Notes under the pieces: model-generated
What the model saw: the letters and a program-made list of their open reading frames with translations, nothing else
Database searches by the model: none
Told to the model about the DNA's origin: nothing
Program-made: the position numbers and the translations under genes
Shown: in pieces, positions 42,437 through 43,755 of the stretch
Position numbering within the stretch: the first letter of the stretch is position 1
Layout: every line of letters starts with the position of its first letter
Virus record (IMG/VR): IMGVR_UViG_3300042936_000127
Location: 1 to 43,755 of that record
Length of the DNA stretch: 43,755 nt
DNA from: a virus
Strand: one strand, 5' to 3'

Positions 42437-43755
42437 TTATAAATTTTTGTATGCGCTTACAATAGAACCATTTTTAGCTTTCACTTTACCACCATTCTTT
42501 TTATCACCAATACCAGGAGTTTTACCTGCAGCATCTAATGTTTCGTCAGTAACTGTTGTAGTTTCTTCAATAGGCTCAAAGCGTAAAAAGTTTCCTTGTT
42601 CGTCATACACCTTACGCATGTTAGCAGTTCTGCTACCTTTATCATACATGTTAGGAAGGTTAGCTTGCCAAGGAGCATTCATGTTTATAGCTTTTCCTGA
42701 TGGAGAATATCTATAATTGTATAAGTTTTCATATATACCAAGTTCTCTATTCTGAAGTTTATGTTTAGCATATTTATCAGTGATAGAATTTAATGCAGCT
42801 TGTGCAACAGCTTTTGTATTACTCTTAGCTTGTTCCTGTCTTGTATACTGTCTATCAAATATATCTAAGTTCTTAAGCTTAGCCTCATTAAGAATGTCTC
42901 TGTTATTATCATATACGCGAGAACGTTCAGCTTGATTCATTCTAAATTGATCTCCAAGAACTTTCTCATTAGCAGCATATTTCTGAGCAGCAAATTGTGC
43001 AAGAGCAAATGGATTATTTGCATATAGTCTTTTTATAGAATCAAAATCTGCTTGGTTAGCATTTAATTGATCTTGTAAAGAAATATCATATGGTGTGCCA
43101 AGATCAGGTTGGTAACCTTGTGCTTGTACAGGTTCTAATCGATTATTTACAATTGAACTAATTTCTGGATAAATTTGAGATTGATCAAATGCTTCTTGAT
43201 TTGAAGGTCTAATAAAAGGAAGTACTTGTCCTACAGCATCTATCCAAGGATTTCTTTTTTTAGCATTTTCATCATACACTTTATCTTCTTCGTATATATC
43301 TGCCACTTTATCTGTAGCTACAGATGGATCTTTTTGTTTAGCAGCTTTTATTCTTGCAGTGACAGTTTGCTCTCCAAGATCACCATCTACAAATACCTTT
43401 GCAGTTGATCCAGTTTTTGCAGCTTCTTCATTAAATCTTCTTTGGAAATATTTTACATCATCTTTTTTCTTAGGATCAAAGTTAGTAAAGTCAAACCAAG
43501 AGGAATTATCTTTTTTAAATTGTTCATATTGTTCTGGTGTCACTTTGCCCCATGTTCCTGATGTAGTTTGTTTTTGTCCTTTAGGAATTTCTGCCATTGC
43601 TTCACCCACTTTTGTTTCTTTTTCAGGTATATCTTCTGATTTAGTTCTTAAGTGATATTTACCATCAGCTTCTAATTTATATCCTTTTGCAATAGCTTCT
43701 TTGACTGTCATTTTATCACCTTTGATTTTGTCACCATCTTTAGCTTTTTTGATTG
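42437..43755 (-). CDS. Virion protein with peptidoglycan-binding-like domain, N-terminus outside window
   Basis: The frame is open to the right window edge: 14 codons precede the ATG at 43711 and read KKAKDGDKIKGDK, matching the protein's own composition, so that ATG may be internal. From it, 424 residues are visible. Residues 84-123 (DVKYFQRRFNEEAAKTG, then FVDGDLGEQTVTA) resemble a peptidoglycan-binding PG_binding_1 domain, which has LQ, DGxFG and T at these places. The rest is helical. The C-terminus KNGGKVKAKNGSIVSAYKN holds the GG-x-VK motif also seen in the small basic proteins at the other end. It is upstream of the promoter candidate and the other large virion genes, so it is likely part of the same ejection set. 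Confidence 0.82.
   Translation of the reverse strand, partial: IKKAKDGDKIKGDKMTVKEAIAKGYKLEADGKYHLRTKSEDIPEKETKVGEAMAEIPKGQKQTTSGTWGKVTPEQYEQFKKDNSSWFDFTNFDPKKKDDVKYFQRRFNEEAAKTGSTAKVFVDGDLGEQTVTARIKAAKQKDPSVATDKVADIYEEDKVYDENAKKRNPWIDAVGQVLPFIRPSNQEAFDQSQIYPEISSIVNNRLEPVQAQGYQPDLGTPYDISLQDQLNANQADFDSIKRLYANNPFALAQFAAQKYAANEKVLGDQFRMNQAERSRVYDNNRDILNEAKLKNLDIFDRQYTRQEQAKSNTKAVAQAALNSITDKYAKHKLQNRELGIYENLYNYRYSPSGKAINMNAPWQANLPNMYDKGSRTANMRKVYDEQGNFLRFEPIEETTTVTDETLDAAGKTPGIGDKKNGGKVKAKNGSIVSAYKNL

Noticed and set aside
1-43755. Recoding of TAG as an amino acid within this window
   Set aside because: All major genes, including a 4075-codon one, are open in the standard code with no in-frame TAG, so recoding is not needed here; only the absence of TAG stops is noted.
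1-43755. tRNA or rRNA genes
   Set aside because: No cloverleaf-like sequence with a T-loop GTTCRANNC and a matching acceptor stem was noticed in the few noncoding gaps; a covariance-model scan would be decisive.

Overview
The window looks like an internal piece of a tailed-phage genome infecting a Bacteroidota host, most likely a crAss-like phage (order Crassvirales). The strongest evidence is a 4075-residue protein carrying a DFDID motif at residues 3179-3183, the signature of the single-chain virion RNA polymerase of crAss-like phages. It sits in a row of very large virion proteins, beside a Bacteroidota-type holin and T4-type lysozyme. The DNA is AT-rich and genes are packed with 1-11 nt overlaps (often TAATG). 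Starts follow A-rich leaders rather than strong Shine-Dalgarno sites, and one TAnnTTTG-type promoter candidate is visible. Both ends cut through coding sequence, and I see no tRNA, rRNA, integrase, CRISPR array or insertion sequence.

Layout. (1) 1-3431, plus strand: a small possibly degenerate zinc-ribbon protein, two small proteins (one perhaps GroES-like), then three overlapping sugar-modification genes: a GT6-like glycosyltransferase, a GT61-like glycosyltransferase and an FkbM-type methyltransferase. A strong hairpin at 3432-3462 ends this operon and can also serve the convergent minus-strand operon. (2) 3495-6824, minus strand: small Lys/Gly-rich basic proteins with an HNH endonuclease embedded among them, plus two small conserved-looking proteins. 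(3) 6885-20554, minus strand: the receptor-binding/tail-fibre region, with four recurrent N-terminal modules joined to different C-terminal domains (collagen-like, leucine-rich, FISUMP, discoidin-like, shared domain X), interspersed with a Dps-like protein, a glycosyltransferase and two membrane proteins. (4) 20574-22459, minus strand: two tiny genes and the lysis genes (GH24 endolysin, membrane-anchored protein of possible spanin role, holin). (5) 22482-43755, minus strand: four virion-protein genes (1646, 4075, 879 and at least 424 aa), including the RNA polymerase and a PD-(D/E)XK nuclease-like protein.

How it fits together. The large proteins are probably packed in the particle and ejected with the DNA, where the polymerase would start early transcription. 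The lysis genes release progeny. The fibre region appears built for exchange of receptor-binding domains on conserved docking modules. This modular adhesin array, with a possible hypervariable FISUMP tip, is the most interesting system in the window. All functions are read from sequence patterns; no database search was run.
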